64,000 nt of DNA from Chromatocurvus sp964613795 (GCA_964613795.1 CAZTJR010000013.1:1-64000), one strand, 5' to 3'. Shown: positions 8,999 through 17,392, counted from the stretch's first letter. Program-made: numbers and translations. The notes: generated by a model from the sequence alone, not told the origin.

Positions 8999-10177
8999 TC
9001 AGAGCCCGAGTACAGCTTTGGCGATGATGTTTTTCTGGACCTCGTTGGAGCCACCGTAAATCGTGGCCGCACGACCATACATATACGCCTGACGCGCCGA
9101 GCTCCCGAACCCGTGCCCGAGCGCTTCCGGATCAAGATCCGTAGGCAGAACGCCCTGGTAGTATCCCGCCAGGTCCATACGCAGGCCCTGGATGGCCTGC
9201 TGGATCTCCGTACCCTTGATCTTGAGCAGCGAGGATTCCGCGCCCGGGGCACCGCCGGCGGCGACCGAGGCCAGCACGCGCAGATCGGTATATTCCAGCG
9301 CCATCAGCTCTATTTCTATATCTGACAGCCGCTGCTGGAACAGCGGGTCATCTATCTTGCGCTTACCGGCATTGACCTCCTGCTCGGCGAAGCGTCGCAG
9401 CTCGGCGAGCGCCCGGCGAGAATCGGCAACGCCCGCAATCGATGTGCGCTCATGGGCGAGCAGCGCCTTGGCGTAGGTCCAGCCCTTGTCCTGCTCGCCG
9501 ATGAGATTGGCGACCGGAACCCGGACGTTGTTGAACTCGACCTCGTTCAGGCTGTGGTGATTGTCGATGGTGGTGATTGGATTCACCTTGACGCCCTCAG
9601 ACGCCATGTCGATCAGCAAAAAGCTGATGCCCTGCTGTTTCTTACCCTCGTTGCTGGTGCGCACGAGACAGAAAATCCAGTCGGAATGCTGGGCGTAGGT
9701 CGTCCAGATTTTTGCGCCGTTGACCACGTAGGCATCGCCATCGAGATCTGCGCGTGTTTTCAGCGCCGCGAGATCAGAGCCGGCACCGGGCTCGGAATAG
9801 CCCTGACACCACCAGTCTTCGCTGCGCAGGATTCGCGGCAGGAAGCGCGCTTTCTGCTCGTCATTGCCAAACGTGTAGATGACCGGTCCGACCATCTTCA
9901 GGCCGAAAGGAATAACATCGCGCACGCCAGCGGCGGCACGCTCGGTTTCGTAGATGAAATTCTGGGTCGGCGTCCACTCTGCCCCGCCGTACTCTTTTGG
10001 CCAGCCCGGCGCTATCCAGCCCTTTTCGTACAGCCTTCGCTGCCAATCGATAATGGCGTCACGATACTCGGTGGGGTGCTCCAGACGGGCGCGCAGCTCG
10101 TCATCGTAGGCATCGGCGAAAAAGGCCCGCACCTCATCGCGAAAGGCCATGTCTTCTGGGGCAAAACTGGTATCCAC
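8999..10177 (-). CDS. Acyl-CoA dehydrogenase, long partner subunit type
   Basis: At 392 residues this matches acyl-CoA dehydrogenases. WCQGYSEPGAGSDLAALKTR is the FAD and substrate signature in the middle domain and YGGSNEVQKNIIAKAVL is the C-terminal FAD-binding block. EYGGAEWTPTQNFIYETE in the first domain resembles proteins annotated as acting on branched or steroid-derived acyl-CoA. It is the first gene of the minus-strand run followed by the 378-residue partner, the SDR, aceK and two phosphatases. A sigma-70-like promoter sits about 65 bp upstream. The call is firm at family level only. Confidence 0.92.
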   Translation of the reverse strand: MDTSFAPEDMAFRDEVRAFFADAYDDELRARLEHPTEYRDAIIDWQRRLYEKGWIAPGWPKEYGGAEWTPTQNFIYETERAAAGVRDVIPFGLKMVGPVIYTFGNDEQKARFLPRILRSEDWWCQGYSEPGAGSDLAALKTRADLDGDAYVVNGAKIWTTYAQHSDWIFCLVRTSNEGKKQQGISFLLIDMASEGVKVNPITTIDNHHSLNEVEFNNVRVPVANLIGEQDKGWTYAKALLAHERTSIAGVADSRRALAELRRFAEQEVNAGKRKIDDPLFQQRLSDIEIELMALEYTDLRVLASVAAGGAPGAESSLLKIKGTEIQQAIQGLRMDLAGYYQGVLPTDLDPEALGHGFGSSARQAYMYGRAATIYGGSNEVQKNIIAKAVLGL

Positions 10178-10240
10178 GGCGTGGTCTCCTGTCCTTGCGG
10201 TTTAAATTTGACCCTGGGGTATGTTTTTCCTAGAACCGGT

Positions 10241-10269
10241 ACTGTAGCCATTTGAGCGGGGTAAAACAA
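10241..10269 (-). promoter_or_regulatory. Sigma-70-like promoter of the acyl-CoA dehydrogenase-aceK run
   Basis: On the minus strand a -35 box TTGTTT (10269-10264) and a -10 box TACAGT (10246-10241) are separated by exactly 17 bases. Transcription would start near 10234, giving a leader of about 57 bases before the ATG at 10177. It is the best match in the 250-bp space between the dehydrogenase gene and ybbN. Confidence 0.5.
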
Positions 10270-10309
10270 GCGCTCATCGGCCATGCGGGACCGTCAGGCT
10301 GGCAAAGCA

Positions 10310-10336
10310 ATGCCACCGCGAACGTTCAGGTGGCAT
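10310..10336. repeat. Perfect 8-bp inverted repeat around a GAACGTTC core
   Basis: ATGCCACC (10310-10317) and GGTGGCAT (10329-10336) pair perfectly. The 11-base loop holds the self-complementary GAACGTTC. It lies between the ybbN end and the promoter of the acyl-CoA dehydrogenase run, so it could be an operator or an RNA hairpin. No T-run follows on either strand. Confidence 0.4.
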
Positions 10337-10388
10337 CAGAACGTGCGGGATGGCCGTCAGGTAGGGACTTGCTGATGGGCCGGGAGGC

Positions 10389-10424
10389 GGCCGGGGCGAC
10401 CGTGTAGACGGTCGCGACACGGCC
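10389..10424 (-). terminator. Two-tier hairpin after ybbN (terminator-like, no U-tract)
   Basis: The stem CGACCGT (10397-10403) pairs with ACGGTCG (10408-10414) around a four-base loop. An outer GGCCG/CGGCC stem closes it at 10389-10393 and 10420-10424. It starts four bases past the ybbN stop, where the heat-shock operon would end. There is no U-tract, so it may only stabilise the 3' end or depend on other factors. Confidence 0.35.
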
Positions 10425-10427
10425 GGG

Positions 10428-11300
10428 CTAGTAGAGAAGACTGTAGAGCTTACGCTGGTATTCCGCGGCCAATGGATCACCCTTGCCGAGGGAGGCAATG
10501 GTATCCAGCAGCGCCTTGCGCGTGCTGCCGTTGCCGTGGTCGAGTTCACGCTGCAGGATGGAGAACAGATTGTCGAGTCCTTCACGGTACTGCCCGGCCG
10601 CCGTATAGTGCAGCGCCAGCTGCGCCCGCAGGTCAAGGTTGTCGGGATCTGACGCCAGCTGCTCTTCCAGGGCCGCCATTTCCGGCGACTTCGCCGTTTC
10701 CCGACGTATTTCCAGCTGCGCACGGCACTGTTCGTAGGCAGCATCCTGGTCGACTATCCGGACTGCATCGAGTACTGCCTGCGCCTCGTCCAGGCGCAGG
10801 CCCTCGATAAGCGCGAGGGCATAGGCCATGGCAACCTCGTGCTTGCGTCCGGATTCCTCGTAGGCCGGGCGCAGCGTGGCAATCGCCTCACTCGCCTGTC
10901 CGGCATCCAGATGCTCCGCCGCCTTGCGCAGCACGCCCTCCCAGGGTGAGGGCAGGTACTTCTGCAGCATGTCCCGCACCGCTGCTTCGGGCTGCGCTCC
11001 GGCAAAGCCATCAACCGGCTGCCCGCCCTGCATGACCATTACCGTGGGCAGGCTGCGCACGCCAAACTGCTGCGCAATCATCTGCTGGGTATCGGCGTTA
11101 ACCCGCGCAAGGACAAAGGCCCCCTGATACTCATTGGCCAGCTTTTCGAGTATCGGCATCAGCGTCTTGCACGGCTCACACCAGTCGGCCCAGAAGTCGA
11201 TAACGACCGGGCGCACCTGGGACTCCTCAATGAGCCATCGCGCAGCATTGCTCTCATCGATGTCGACGATCGTTTCCAGTTGATTGCCTGCCAGTTCCAT
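10428..11300 (-). CDS. ybbN: Thioredoxin-fold co-chaperone, YbbN/CnoX type
   Basis: The protein joins an N-terminal thioredoxin domain to C-terminal TPR-like helices. With the start at 11300 it has 290 residues. WADWCEPCK gives an active-site pair Cys41-Cys44, so a redox role is possible; E. coli YbbN/CnoX has lost activity at this site. I chose the ATG at 11300 because GGAAAGG lies just upstream, the codon overlaps the dapB stop in a TGATG junction, and the longer frame would add 26 unrelated residues. In E. coli YbbN works with DnaK and GroEL. Its place at the end of the grpE-dnaK-dnaJ-dapB run fits a chaperone partner. Confidence 0.88.
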   Translation of the reverse strand: MELAGNQLETIVDIDESNAARWLIEESQVRPVVIDFWADWCEPCKTLMPILEKLANEYQGAFVLARVNADTQQMIAQQFGVRSLPTVMVMQGGQPVDGFAGAQPEAAVRDMLQKYLPSPWEGVLRKAAEHLDAGQASEAIATLRPAYEESGRKHEVAMAYALALIEGLRLDEAQAVLDAVRIVDQDAAYEQCRAQLEIRRETAKSPEMAALEEQLASDPDNLDLRAQLALHYTAAGQYREGLDNLFSILQRELDHGNGSTRKALLDTIASLGKGDPLAAEYQRKLYSLLY

Positions 11301-12130
11301 CACGCCCTTTCCTCCGAGCTGCGCAAATCGAGTACGTCCTGCATATCGTATAGGCCGGCGGGACGACCCGCCAGCCATTGGGCGGCGCGGACCGCGCCGC
11401 CGGCGAACGCCATTCGACTGCTGGCCTTGTGCGAGATTTCGATACGTTCGCCATCGGCCGCGAAAAGCACCGTGTGGTCGCCCACAATGTCACCGCCGCG
11501 AATGGTCGAAAACCCGATCTCGCGTCGTTCGCGGGCACCGGTCTGGCCCTGCCTGTGATACACGGCGTCGGTTTCCAGCGACCTGCCCAGGGCCTTCGCC
11601 AGCACTTCCCCCATGCTCAGCGCCGTGCCCGAGGGTGCATCCACCTTGTGGCGGTGGTGTGCCTCGATAACTTCGACATCGACGCTGTCGCCAAGGGCGC
11701 GGGCCGCGTCTGCGAGCAGTTTGAAACACACATTGACGCCCGTGCTGAAGTTGGATGACCGGCACACCGCCGTTTGCCGTGCGGCATCATCAATACGGCG
11801 GAGCGCATCATCGTCGAAACCGGTCGTGCCGAGCACCAGCCCCACACCGCGCTCAGCACAGGCCTCAAGATGACGCAGGCTGGCCTCGATCGTCGTGAAA
11901 TCGATCAGAACATCACAGCCCTCGAGTGCCGCGTAGACATCATCAGTGATGGCAACTCCCAGATGTCCCACGCCCGCGGCCTCGCCGGCGTCGGCTCCTA
12001 TCCACTCGCTGCCCTTACGCTCCAGCGCCGCTGCCAGTACAACCTCGTCGCCCGCCTGCCGCAGCGCCTCGATGAGCGTGCGTCCCATGCGGCCACCGGC
12101 ACCGGTAATGCCGAGCCGCAAGGCCGTCAT
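11300..12130 (-). CDS. dapB: 4-hydroxy-tetrahydrodipicolinate reductase
   Basis: DapB carries out the NAD(P)H-dependent reduction step of lysine and diaminopimelate synthesis. The 276 residues are the normal length. GITGAGGRMG (7-16) is the nucleotide-binding loop, GTTGF near residue 105 is the substrate loop, and EAHHRHKVDAPSGTA near 155-169 holds the catalytic His pair and Lys. The ATG overlaps the dnaJ stop by four bases and the stop overlaps the ybbN start by one, so it is translated within the chaperone operon. dnaJ-dapB adjacency is common in gammaproteobacteria. Heat-shock control of a cell-wall precursor enzyme is the likely consequence. Confidence 0.97.
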   Translation of the reverse strand: MTALRLGITGAGGRMGRTLIEALRQAGDEVVLAAALERKGSEWIGADAGEAAGVGHLGVAITDDVYAALEGCDVLIDFTTIEASLRHLEACAERGVGLVLGTTGFDDDALRRIDDAARQTAVCRSSNFSTGVNVCFKLLADAARALGDSVDVEVIEAHHRHKVDAPSGTALSMGEVLAKALGRSLETDAVYHRQGQTGARERREIGFSTIRGGDIVGDHTVLFAADGERIEISHKASSRMAFAGGAVRAAQWLAGRPAGLYDMQDVLDLRSSEERA

Positions 12131-13257
12131 GGCTTCATGTCGTCAAAGAACTTCTTGACGCCTTCAAACCAGCTGTTCTGCCGCGGCGACTGGGAGTGGC
12201 CGCCCTGGCCCAGGCTTTCCTCGAACTCGCGCAGCATTTCCTTCTGCTGTTTGTTCAGGTTAACCGGCGTTTCCACTACGGCGCGACACAGAAGGTCTCC
12301 TATGCCACCCCCGCGCACGGGGTGGACGCCCTTGCCACGCAGGCGGAACAGTTTGCCGGTTTGCGTTTCCGGCGGGATCTTCAGCTTAACGCGGCCGTCC
12401 AGCGTCGGCACCTCTAGTTCGCCGCCCAGCGTCGCATCCACGAAGGTAATGGGCACCTCGCAATAAAGGTTTCGGCCGTCGCGCTCGAAAATCGGGTGCG
12501 CCTTAACCGACATCTGCACGAACAGATCGCCGGCGGGCCCGCCATCCGGACCGGCTTCACCCTCACCAGAGAGTCGTATGCGATCACCGGTGTCGACGCC
12601 CGGCGGCACCTTGACCGAAAGCGTCTTGGTTTTCTCGACACGGCCCTGGCCGCGGCAGGAAGAACAGGGATCGGAAATCAGTGTGCCGCGACCACGACAG
12701 GTCGGACAGGTCTGCTGCACCTGAAAAAGTCCCTGCTGCATACGAACCTGCCCGATACCGCCACAGGTGCCGCAGGTAGTGGGTGAGCTGCCCTTTTTCG
12801 CGCCGGTGCCGTTGCAGGTGCCACAGGGGGACAGCGTGGGCACGCGAATTTCCACTGTCGTGCCGCGAACCGCGTCCTCGAGGGAAATATCCAGCGTGTA
12901 ACGCAGGTCAGAGCCTCTCTGCGGACCGGCACGCCCGCCGCGTCCGCCGCCAAAAATATCGCCGAACACATCACCGAAGATGTCGCTGAAGTTTCCGCCA
13001 CCAAAGCCGCCGGCACCCCCTCCCATGGAAGGATCCACACCGGCATGCCCGAACTGGTCATAGGCCTGGCGCTTGTCCCGGTCCATGAGGATATCGTAGG
13101 CCTCGGTGGCCTCCTTGAATTTGTTGTCGGCGTCTGGATCGTCCGGGTTGCGATCCGGATGAAATTTCATCGCTACCCGCCGATAAGCTTTCTTGATGTC
13201 CTTCTCATCGGCGTCTTTGCTGACGCCAAGTGTCTCGTAGTAATCGCGTTTTGCCAT
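12127..13257 (-). CDS. dnaJ: Chaperone DnaJ (Hsp40)
   Basis: DnaJ delivers unfolded clients to DnaK and stimulates its ATPase. The 376-residue protein has all type I parts in order. The J domain (1-70) has the HPD motif in KFHPDRNPDD. A Gly/Phe-rich linker spans about 75-115. The zinc domain carries four CxxCxGxG repeats: CGTCNGTG, CGTCGGIG, CPTCRGRG and CSSCRGQG. The C-terminal client-binding domains follow. The gene begins 116 bp after dnaK, with a strong hairpin in the gap. Its stop overlaps dapB. GrpE, DnaK and the HrcA regulator are encoded just upstream. Confidence 0.98.
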   Translation of the reverse strand: MAKRDYYETLGVSKDADEKDIKKAYRRVAMKFHPDRNPDDPDADNKFKEATEAYDILMDRDKRQAYDQFGHAGVDPSMGGGAGGFGGGNFSDIFGDVFGDIFGGGRGGRAGPQRGSDLRYTLDISLEDAVRGTTVEIRVPTLSPCGTCNGTGAKKGSSPTTCGTCGGIGQVRMQQGLFQVQQTCPTCRGRGTLISDPCSSCRGQGRVEKTKTLSVKVPPGVDTGDRIRLSGEGEAGPDGGPAGDLFVQMSVKAHPIFERDGRNLYCEVPITFVDATLGGELEVPTLDGRVKLKIPPETQTGKLFRLRGKGVHPVRGGGIGDLLCRAVVETPVNLNKQQKEMLREFEESLGQGGHSQSPRQNSWFEGVKKFFDDMKP

Positions 13258-13334
13258 GTGTCGCCCCGGATAAAACCGCCCCTGCTGAAACGACTACGCG
13301 GGCACCTGCGTCCCGCGTGTCGAAACTCTCAATG

Positions 13335-13364
13335 TGCGCCGCGGCCCCCAGGGCCTGCGGCGCA
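13335..13364 (-). terminator. Strong GC hairpin between dnaK and dnaJ
   Basis: TGCGCCGC pairs with GCGGCGCA and the inner GGCCC with GGGCC around a three-base loop, with one bulged base. This gives a 13-bp stem starting about 10 bases after the dnaK stop. No U-tract follows, so it is better seen as a partial terminator or RNA-stabilising stem that could set the dnaK:dnaJ ratio. That role is inference. Confidence 0.5.
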
Positions 13365-13373
13365 GGAGAAAGC

Positions 13374-15311
13374 CTACTTCTTGTTGTCGTCCACTTCCTC
13401 GAACTCAGCGTCTACCGCATCGTCACCCGAGGCTTCACCACCGGCCTGGCCGCCGTCGCCACCCGCCTGCTGCGCGCCTTCTGCAGCAGAGGCCTGGGCA
13501 GCGTACATCTTCTGCGCTACCGGGCCGGTCGCCTCTGTGAGTTTGGTGGCAGCCGCCTCGATAGCCTCCTTGTCTTCACCTTTGAGGGCCTCTTCGGCCT
13601 CGCCGATGGCAGACTCAATGGCCGACTTCTCGTCGTCCGTGGCGTGTTCGGCGCCCTCTTCCAGGGTCTTGCGGGCCGCATTCACCAGGCCTTCAGTGGT
13701 GTTGCGTGCAGTAATCAGCTCTTCAAACCGCGCATCCGCCTCGGCATTCACCTCCGCATCGGCCACCATCTTATCGATCTCTTCATCCGAGAGACCGCCA
13801 GATGCCGTGATACGGATAGACTGTTCCTTGCCGGTCGCCTTGTCCTTGGCCGACACGTTAAGGATGCCGTTGGCATCCAGGTCGAAGGTCACCTCGATCT
13901 GCGGCGTGCCGCGCGATGCCGGCGGGATATCAGCCAGATCGAAACGGCCGAGCGACTTGTTTTGCGACGCCTGCTTGCGCTCGCCCTGGACGACGTGAAT
14001 GGTCACTGCCGTCTGGTTGTCTTCCGCGGTCGAGAACACCTGTGACTTCTTGGTCGGAATCGTGGTGTTCTTCTCGATCAGAGGCGTAGCGACACCGCCC
14101 ATGGTCTCAATACCCAGCGTCAGCGGTGTCACGTCCAGCAGCAGAACGTCCTTGACGTCCCCGGACAGCACCGCGCCCTGCAGGGCAGCACCCACGGCTA
14201 CCGCCTCGTCGGGGTTGACGTCCTTGCGCGGCTCCTTGCCAAAGTAGTCCGCAACCTTTTTCTGCACCATCGGCATGCGTGTCTGACCACCAACCAGAAT
14301 CACCTCATCGATTTCGCTGGGGCTCAGGCCCGCATCCTTGAGCGCCATTTTAACCGGTTCCATGGAACGCGTGACCAGTTCTTCCACCAGCGATTCCAGC
14401 TTGGAGCGTGACAGCTTCACCACGAGGTGCTTGGGACCCGAGGCGTCTGCCGTGATATAGGGCAGGTTGACTTCGGTCTGCTGTGAGCTGGACAGCTCGA
14501 TCTTGGCTTTCTCAGCAGCCTCTTTCAGCCGCTGCAGAGCCAGCGGATCGTTGTGCAGGTCAATACCGCTGTCCTTCTTGAACTGCTCCGCCAGGTACTC
14601 GATCAGGCGCAGGTCGAAATCCTCACCACCGAGGAAGGTATCGCCGTTGGTGGAAAGCACTTCGAACTGGTGCTCGCCATCGACTTCGGCAATCTCGATG
14701 ATGGAGATGTCGAAGGTGCCCCCGCCGAGGTCATAGACGGCAATCGTACGGTCGCCCTTTGCCTTGTCCATGCCATAGGCAAGCGCGGCGGCGGTCGGCT
14801 CGTTGATGATGCGCTTGACCTCTAGACCGGCAATTCTGCCCGCATCCTTGGTCGCCTGGCGCTGGGAATCGTTGAAATAGGCAGGGACGGTAATCACCGC
14901 CTCAGTCACAGCTTCACCCAGAAACTCCTCCGCCGTACGCTTCATCTTGCGCAGCACTTCAGCGGACACCTGCGGGGGAGCCATCTTTTCGCCTTTCGCT
15001 TCTACCCAGGCGTCGTCGTTGTCGGCCGCGATGATCTTGTAGGGCACCATCTTGATGTCTTTCTGGACGACGTCGTCCTTGAACTTGCGGCCAATCAGGC
15101 GCTTGACGGCATACAGCGTGTTATGCGGATTGGTTACCGCCTGGCGCTTCGCGCTCTGTCCGACGAGAATCTCGTCGTCCTGAGTGTAGGCCACGATCGA
15201 TGGCGTGGTGCGATCGCCTTCCGAGTTCTCGATGACGCGGGGCTTGTCTCCGTCAAGCACGGCCACACAGGAGTTGGTCGTGCCGAGGTCAATACCGATA
15301 ATCTTACCCAT
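13374..15311 (-). CDS. dnaK: Molecular chaperone DnaK (Hsp70)
   Basis: DnaK binds and releases exposed hydrophobic peptides in an ATP-driven cycle. From the ATG at 15311 the protein has 645 residues and begins MGKIIGIDLGTTNSCVAVLD, the canonical Hsp70 start. The longer frame to 15356 adds 15 unrelated residues and ignores the AGGAGAAG ribosome site just before 15311. VYDLGGGTFDISI and VILVGGQTRMPMVQ mark the nucleotide-binding domain, and the linker DVLLLDVTPLTLGIE leads to the peptide-binding domain. The end EFEEVDDNKK matches the EEVD-like tail of bacterial DnaK. It has its own sigma-32-like promoter, although it could also be read from grpE. Confidence 0.98.
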   Translation of the reverse strand: MGKIIGIDLGTTNSCVAVLDGDKPRVIENSEGDRTTPSIVAYTQDDEILVGQSAKRQAVTNPHNTLYAVKRLIGRKFKDDVVQKDIKMVPYKIIAADNDDAWVEAKGEKMAPPQVSAEVLRKMKRTAEEFLGEAVTEAVITVPAYFNDSQRQATKDAGRIAGLEVKRIINEPTAAALAYGMDKAKGDRTIAVYDLGGGTFDISIIEIAEVDGEHQFEVLSTNGDTFLGGEDFDLRLIEYLAEQFKKDSGIDLHNDPLALQRLKEAAEKAKIELSSSQQTEVNLPYITADASGPKHLVVKLSRSKLESLVEELVTRSMEPVKMALKDAGLSPSEIDEVILVGGQTRMPMVQKKVADYFGKEPRKDVNPDEAVAVGAALQGAVLSGDVKDVLLLDVTPLTLGIETMGGVATPLIEKNTTIPTKKSQVFSTAEDNQTAVTIHVVQGERKQASQNKSLGRFDLADIPPASRGTPQIEVTFDLDANGILNVSAKDKATGKEQSIRITASGGLSDEEIDKMVADAEVNAEADARFEELITARNTTEGLVNAARKTLEEGAEHATDDEKSAIESAIGEAEEALKGEDKEAIEAAATKLTEATGPVAQKMYAAQASAAEGAQQAGGDGGQAGGEASGDDAVDAEFEEVDDNKK

Positions 15312-15369
15312 GATTCTTCTCCTCAAAAGGCCACCTGAGGCGGCCTGTCTCTGCATTCACTGCTTGCTT

Positions 15370-15397
15370 ATATTGGCCCGTTTGTAATCAATTCAAG
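15370..15397 (-). promoter_or_regulatory. Sigma-32-type heat-shock promoter of dnaK
   Basis: On the minus strand CTTGAAT (15397-15391) is followed after 13 bases by GCCAATAT (15377-15370). RpoH promoters have CTTGAAA and CCCCATNT at this spacing, so the -35 differs by one base and the -10 by two. It lies about 60 bp before the dnaK ATG. The identical 13-base spacer at grpE supports both calls. Confidence 0.65.
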
Positions 15398-15443
15398 GGC
15401 ATTTGGCGTCTTTTTTGCCGCGCGAGCGACGCTCAACGTCGAC

Positions 15444-16106
15444 TCAGGCGTGCTCATCAATGCTGCCTGACGCGCCCGCGGCCTGCTTGCTGACCATGAC
15501 CATGGCCGGACGCACGAGACGCCCGTTCAGGGTGTAACCCTTTTGCATGACCGCAATCACGGTGTTTGGCTCGACATCGGGATTTTCCACCTGACTCATG
15601 GCCTGGTGCAGCTGCGGATCAAAGGGCTCGCCCTGAGGATCGACCGCTTCGACGTTGTATTTCTGCAGCGCGTTCTGAAAGCTCTTCAGCGTCAGCTCAA
15701 CCCCTTCGGCAATCGGCTTGACCACTTCCTCGTCGCCGCTTGCCGACTCCAGCGCGCGCTCAAGATTGTCGACCACCGGCAGCAGTTCACCGACAAAGCG
15801 CTCCAGCGCGTACTTGCGTGCCCTCTCCACCTCCTGCTCGGCACGTCGCTTGGCGTTCTGTGCTTCCGCCTGCGCGCGCAGCGCGCTGTCACTGGCCTGC
15901 TCAAGCTCTTCCCGCAGCCGGGCAATTTCGTCCTCCGGTGAGGGCGGATCAGCGTCGGTTGCGCCCGCTTCCGCGCCCTCCTGCTCCTTGGCGGCAGCCG
16001 CCTGTGCTTCATCCGCTCTGGCGTCTGGCTGCTGCTCTGCTGCCTGCGCCTCATCGGCGCCGGGCTGCTCCTCTGGTTTTCCTGACTGTTGCTCTTTGTC
16101 GGACAC
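15444..16106 (-). CDS. grpE: Nucleotide exchange factor GrpE
   Basis: GrpE releases ADP from DnaK and lets it reset. I place the start at the GTG at 16106, because GGAG lies eight bases upstream and the longer frame to 16235 adds 43 residues with no family features. That gives 220 residues. The first 70 are very rich in Glu, Gln and Ala, an acidic disordered arm. A long dimerising coiled coil follows (about 70-130). GVELTLKSFQNALQKYNVEA and the beta-domain motif GYTLNGRLVRPAMVMVSK close the protein. A sigma-32-like promoter lies about 110 bp upstream. It is followed by dnaK. Confidence 0.95.
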   Translation of the reverse strand: MSDKEQQSGKPEEQPGADEAQAAEQQPDARADEAQAAAAKEQEGAEAGATDADPPSPEDEIARLREELEQASDSALRAQAEAQNAKRRAEQEVERARKYALERFVGELLPVVDNLERALESASGDEEVVKPIAEGVELTLKSFQNALQKYNVEAVDPQGEPFDPQLHQAMSQVENPDVEPNTVIAVMQKGYTLNGRLVRPAMVMVSKQAAGASGSIDEHA

Positions 16107-16208
16107 GAGGCTACTCCGTTCTGTTGGCTCTGAGAATCGATTCGGGCTGCAGGCCGGACGCGCCGCGTTGAGCACGGCAATACCGGCGTTGTTTCGCAGA
16201 TAGGGGGG

Positions 16209-16236
16209 ACTTGGGGGCAGCGCCGCCCTTTTCAAG
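16209..16236 (-). promoter_or_regulatory. Sigma-32-type heat-shock promoter of grpE
   Basis: CTTGAAA (16236-16230), a perfect RpoH -35, is followed after 13 bases by CCCCAAGT (16216-16209), one base from the CCCCATNT consensus. It lies in the 147-bp space between hrcA and grpE and would start a transcript near 16200. No CIRCE palindrome, the HrcA operator, is visible beside it. Confidence 0.75.
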
Positions 16237-16253
16237 GGCAGCGCTTTGTGCGG

Positions 16254-17312
16254 TCAGCTCCGATGTCGACCTGATCCGGCCGACGCCGACAGGGCGGTGC
16301 TCAGCATGCGCGAGGTGACATCGACAATGGGAATCACGCGCTCATAGGCCATGCGCGTCGGTCCGATGACACCGAGCACGCCCAGCGGTCGGCTGCCGTC
16401 GCCATAGCGAGCGGTAATGACGCTGAAGTCGCCGAATACCTCGTGGCCCGCCTCGTCTCCGATAAAGATGCGCACGCCGTCGGCGCGCGTGCAGCGCTCC
16501 AGCAGATGCAGCAAGTCCTTCTTGCGCTCGAAGATGTCGAACAGTTCCCGGAGCTTGTCGACATCCTCGGCGGTCGCGCTGTCCAGCAGCCGGGAACCAC
16601 CGGCGAGCATGTAGTCGTCGCCGCCCTCTTCCTGGTGCAGCGCCTGGCTGGCGAGGTCCAGCGTGGCACTGAGATAGTCATCGATGCGGCTTCGCGCCTC
16701 GCGCATCTCATCGAGAATACGGCTCTTTACCGTGTCCAGGGCCTGACCGGCGTAGCGCTGATTCACCAGGCGCGCGGCCTCGCGCAGCTCCTCCTCAGTA
16801 AATGCGCGCTTGGTGTGGATGATCCGGTTCTGCACTTCGCGCTGATTGATCACGAGAATCACCAGCACGCGGTTATCCGAAAGCGGCAGAAACTCGACCT
16901 GCCGCAGCTGCGGCGCATCCTGACGCGGCACGGTAACAATGCCCGCCTGGCGGGTAATGGCCGACAACAGCTGCGAGGCCGACTGCACCAGATCGGTCGT
17001 GGTCTTGTCCGGATTCAGTTCCTGCCTCACCGCAGCCACCGCCGCCTCGTCCACTTCCCGCACCTGCAGCAGGCTGTCGACGAACAATCGGTAACCCAGC
17101 GCCGTGGGGATGCGGCCGGAGGAGGTGTGCGGCGAGTGCAGAAAGCCACGTTCCTCTAGATCGGAGAGCACATTGCGAATCGTTGCCGCGCTCACCGGTA
17201 GGCCGGCTTCCTCCTGCAGCGTGCGCGACCCCACGGGCTGGCCATCGCGTATGTGACGCTCCACCAGAACCTTCAGCAGGGTGCGCGCCCGATCGGGAAT
17301 TGTTTCCTGCAC
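16254..17312 (-). CDS. hrcA: Heat-inducible transcription repressor HrcA
   Basis: HrcA represses chaperone operons by binding CIRCE inverted repeats. The N-terminal winged helix is clear: LLKVLVERHIRDGQPVGSRT, then VSAATIRNVLSDLEERGFL, then HTSSGRIPTALGYRLFVD. The GAF-like and dimerising regions follow, ending with GVLGVIGPTRMAYERVIPIV. The frame extends to a TTG at 17327. I prefer the GTG at 17312 because GAGG lies about six bases upstream, giving 352 residues. The gene heads the grpE-dnaK-dnaJ block. The oddity is that I see RpoH-type promoters but no CIRCE sequence anywhere near grpE, dnaK or hrcA. Confidence 0.95.
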   Translation of the reverse strand: MQETIPDRARTLLKVLVERHIRDGQPVGSRTLQEEAGLPVSAATIRNVLSDLEERGFLHSPHTSSGRIPTALGYRLFVDSLLQVREVDEAAVAAVRQELNPDKTTTDLVQSASQLLSAITRQAGIVTVPRQDAPQLRQVEFLPLSDNRVLVILVINQREVQNRIIHTKRAFTEEELREAARLVNQRYAGQALDTVKSRILDEMREARSRIDDYLSATLDLASQALHQEEGGDDYMLAGGSRLLDSATAEDVDKLRELFDIFERKKDLLHLLERCTRADGVRIFIGDEAGHEVFGDFSVITARYGDGSRPLGVLGVIGPTRMAYERVIPIVDVTSRMLSTALSASAGSGRHRS

Positions 17313-17336
17313 AGAAAACCTCAGCAACCTAGGAAC

Positions 17337-17352
17337 CTGTCTTTTATCACAG
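17337..17352. promoter_or_regulatory. LexA (SOS) box between hrcA and recN
   Basis: CTGT-N8-ACAG occurs perfectly at 17337-17352 with an AT-rich centre, matching the core of the gammaproteobacterial LexA operator. RecN is a standard SOS gene, so the site makes sense. It sits 56 bp upstream of my recN promoter but only about 25 bases before the hrcA start, so it could affect both genes. Confidence 0.6.
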
Positions 17353-17392
17353 ACCCGGCGATGGACGAAACCGCTTCTGCCATGGGCGGATG

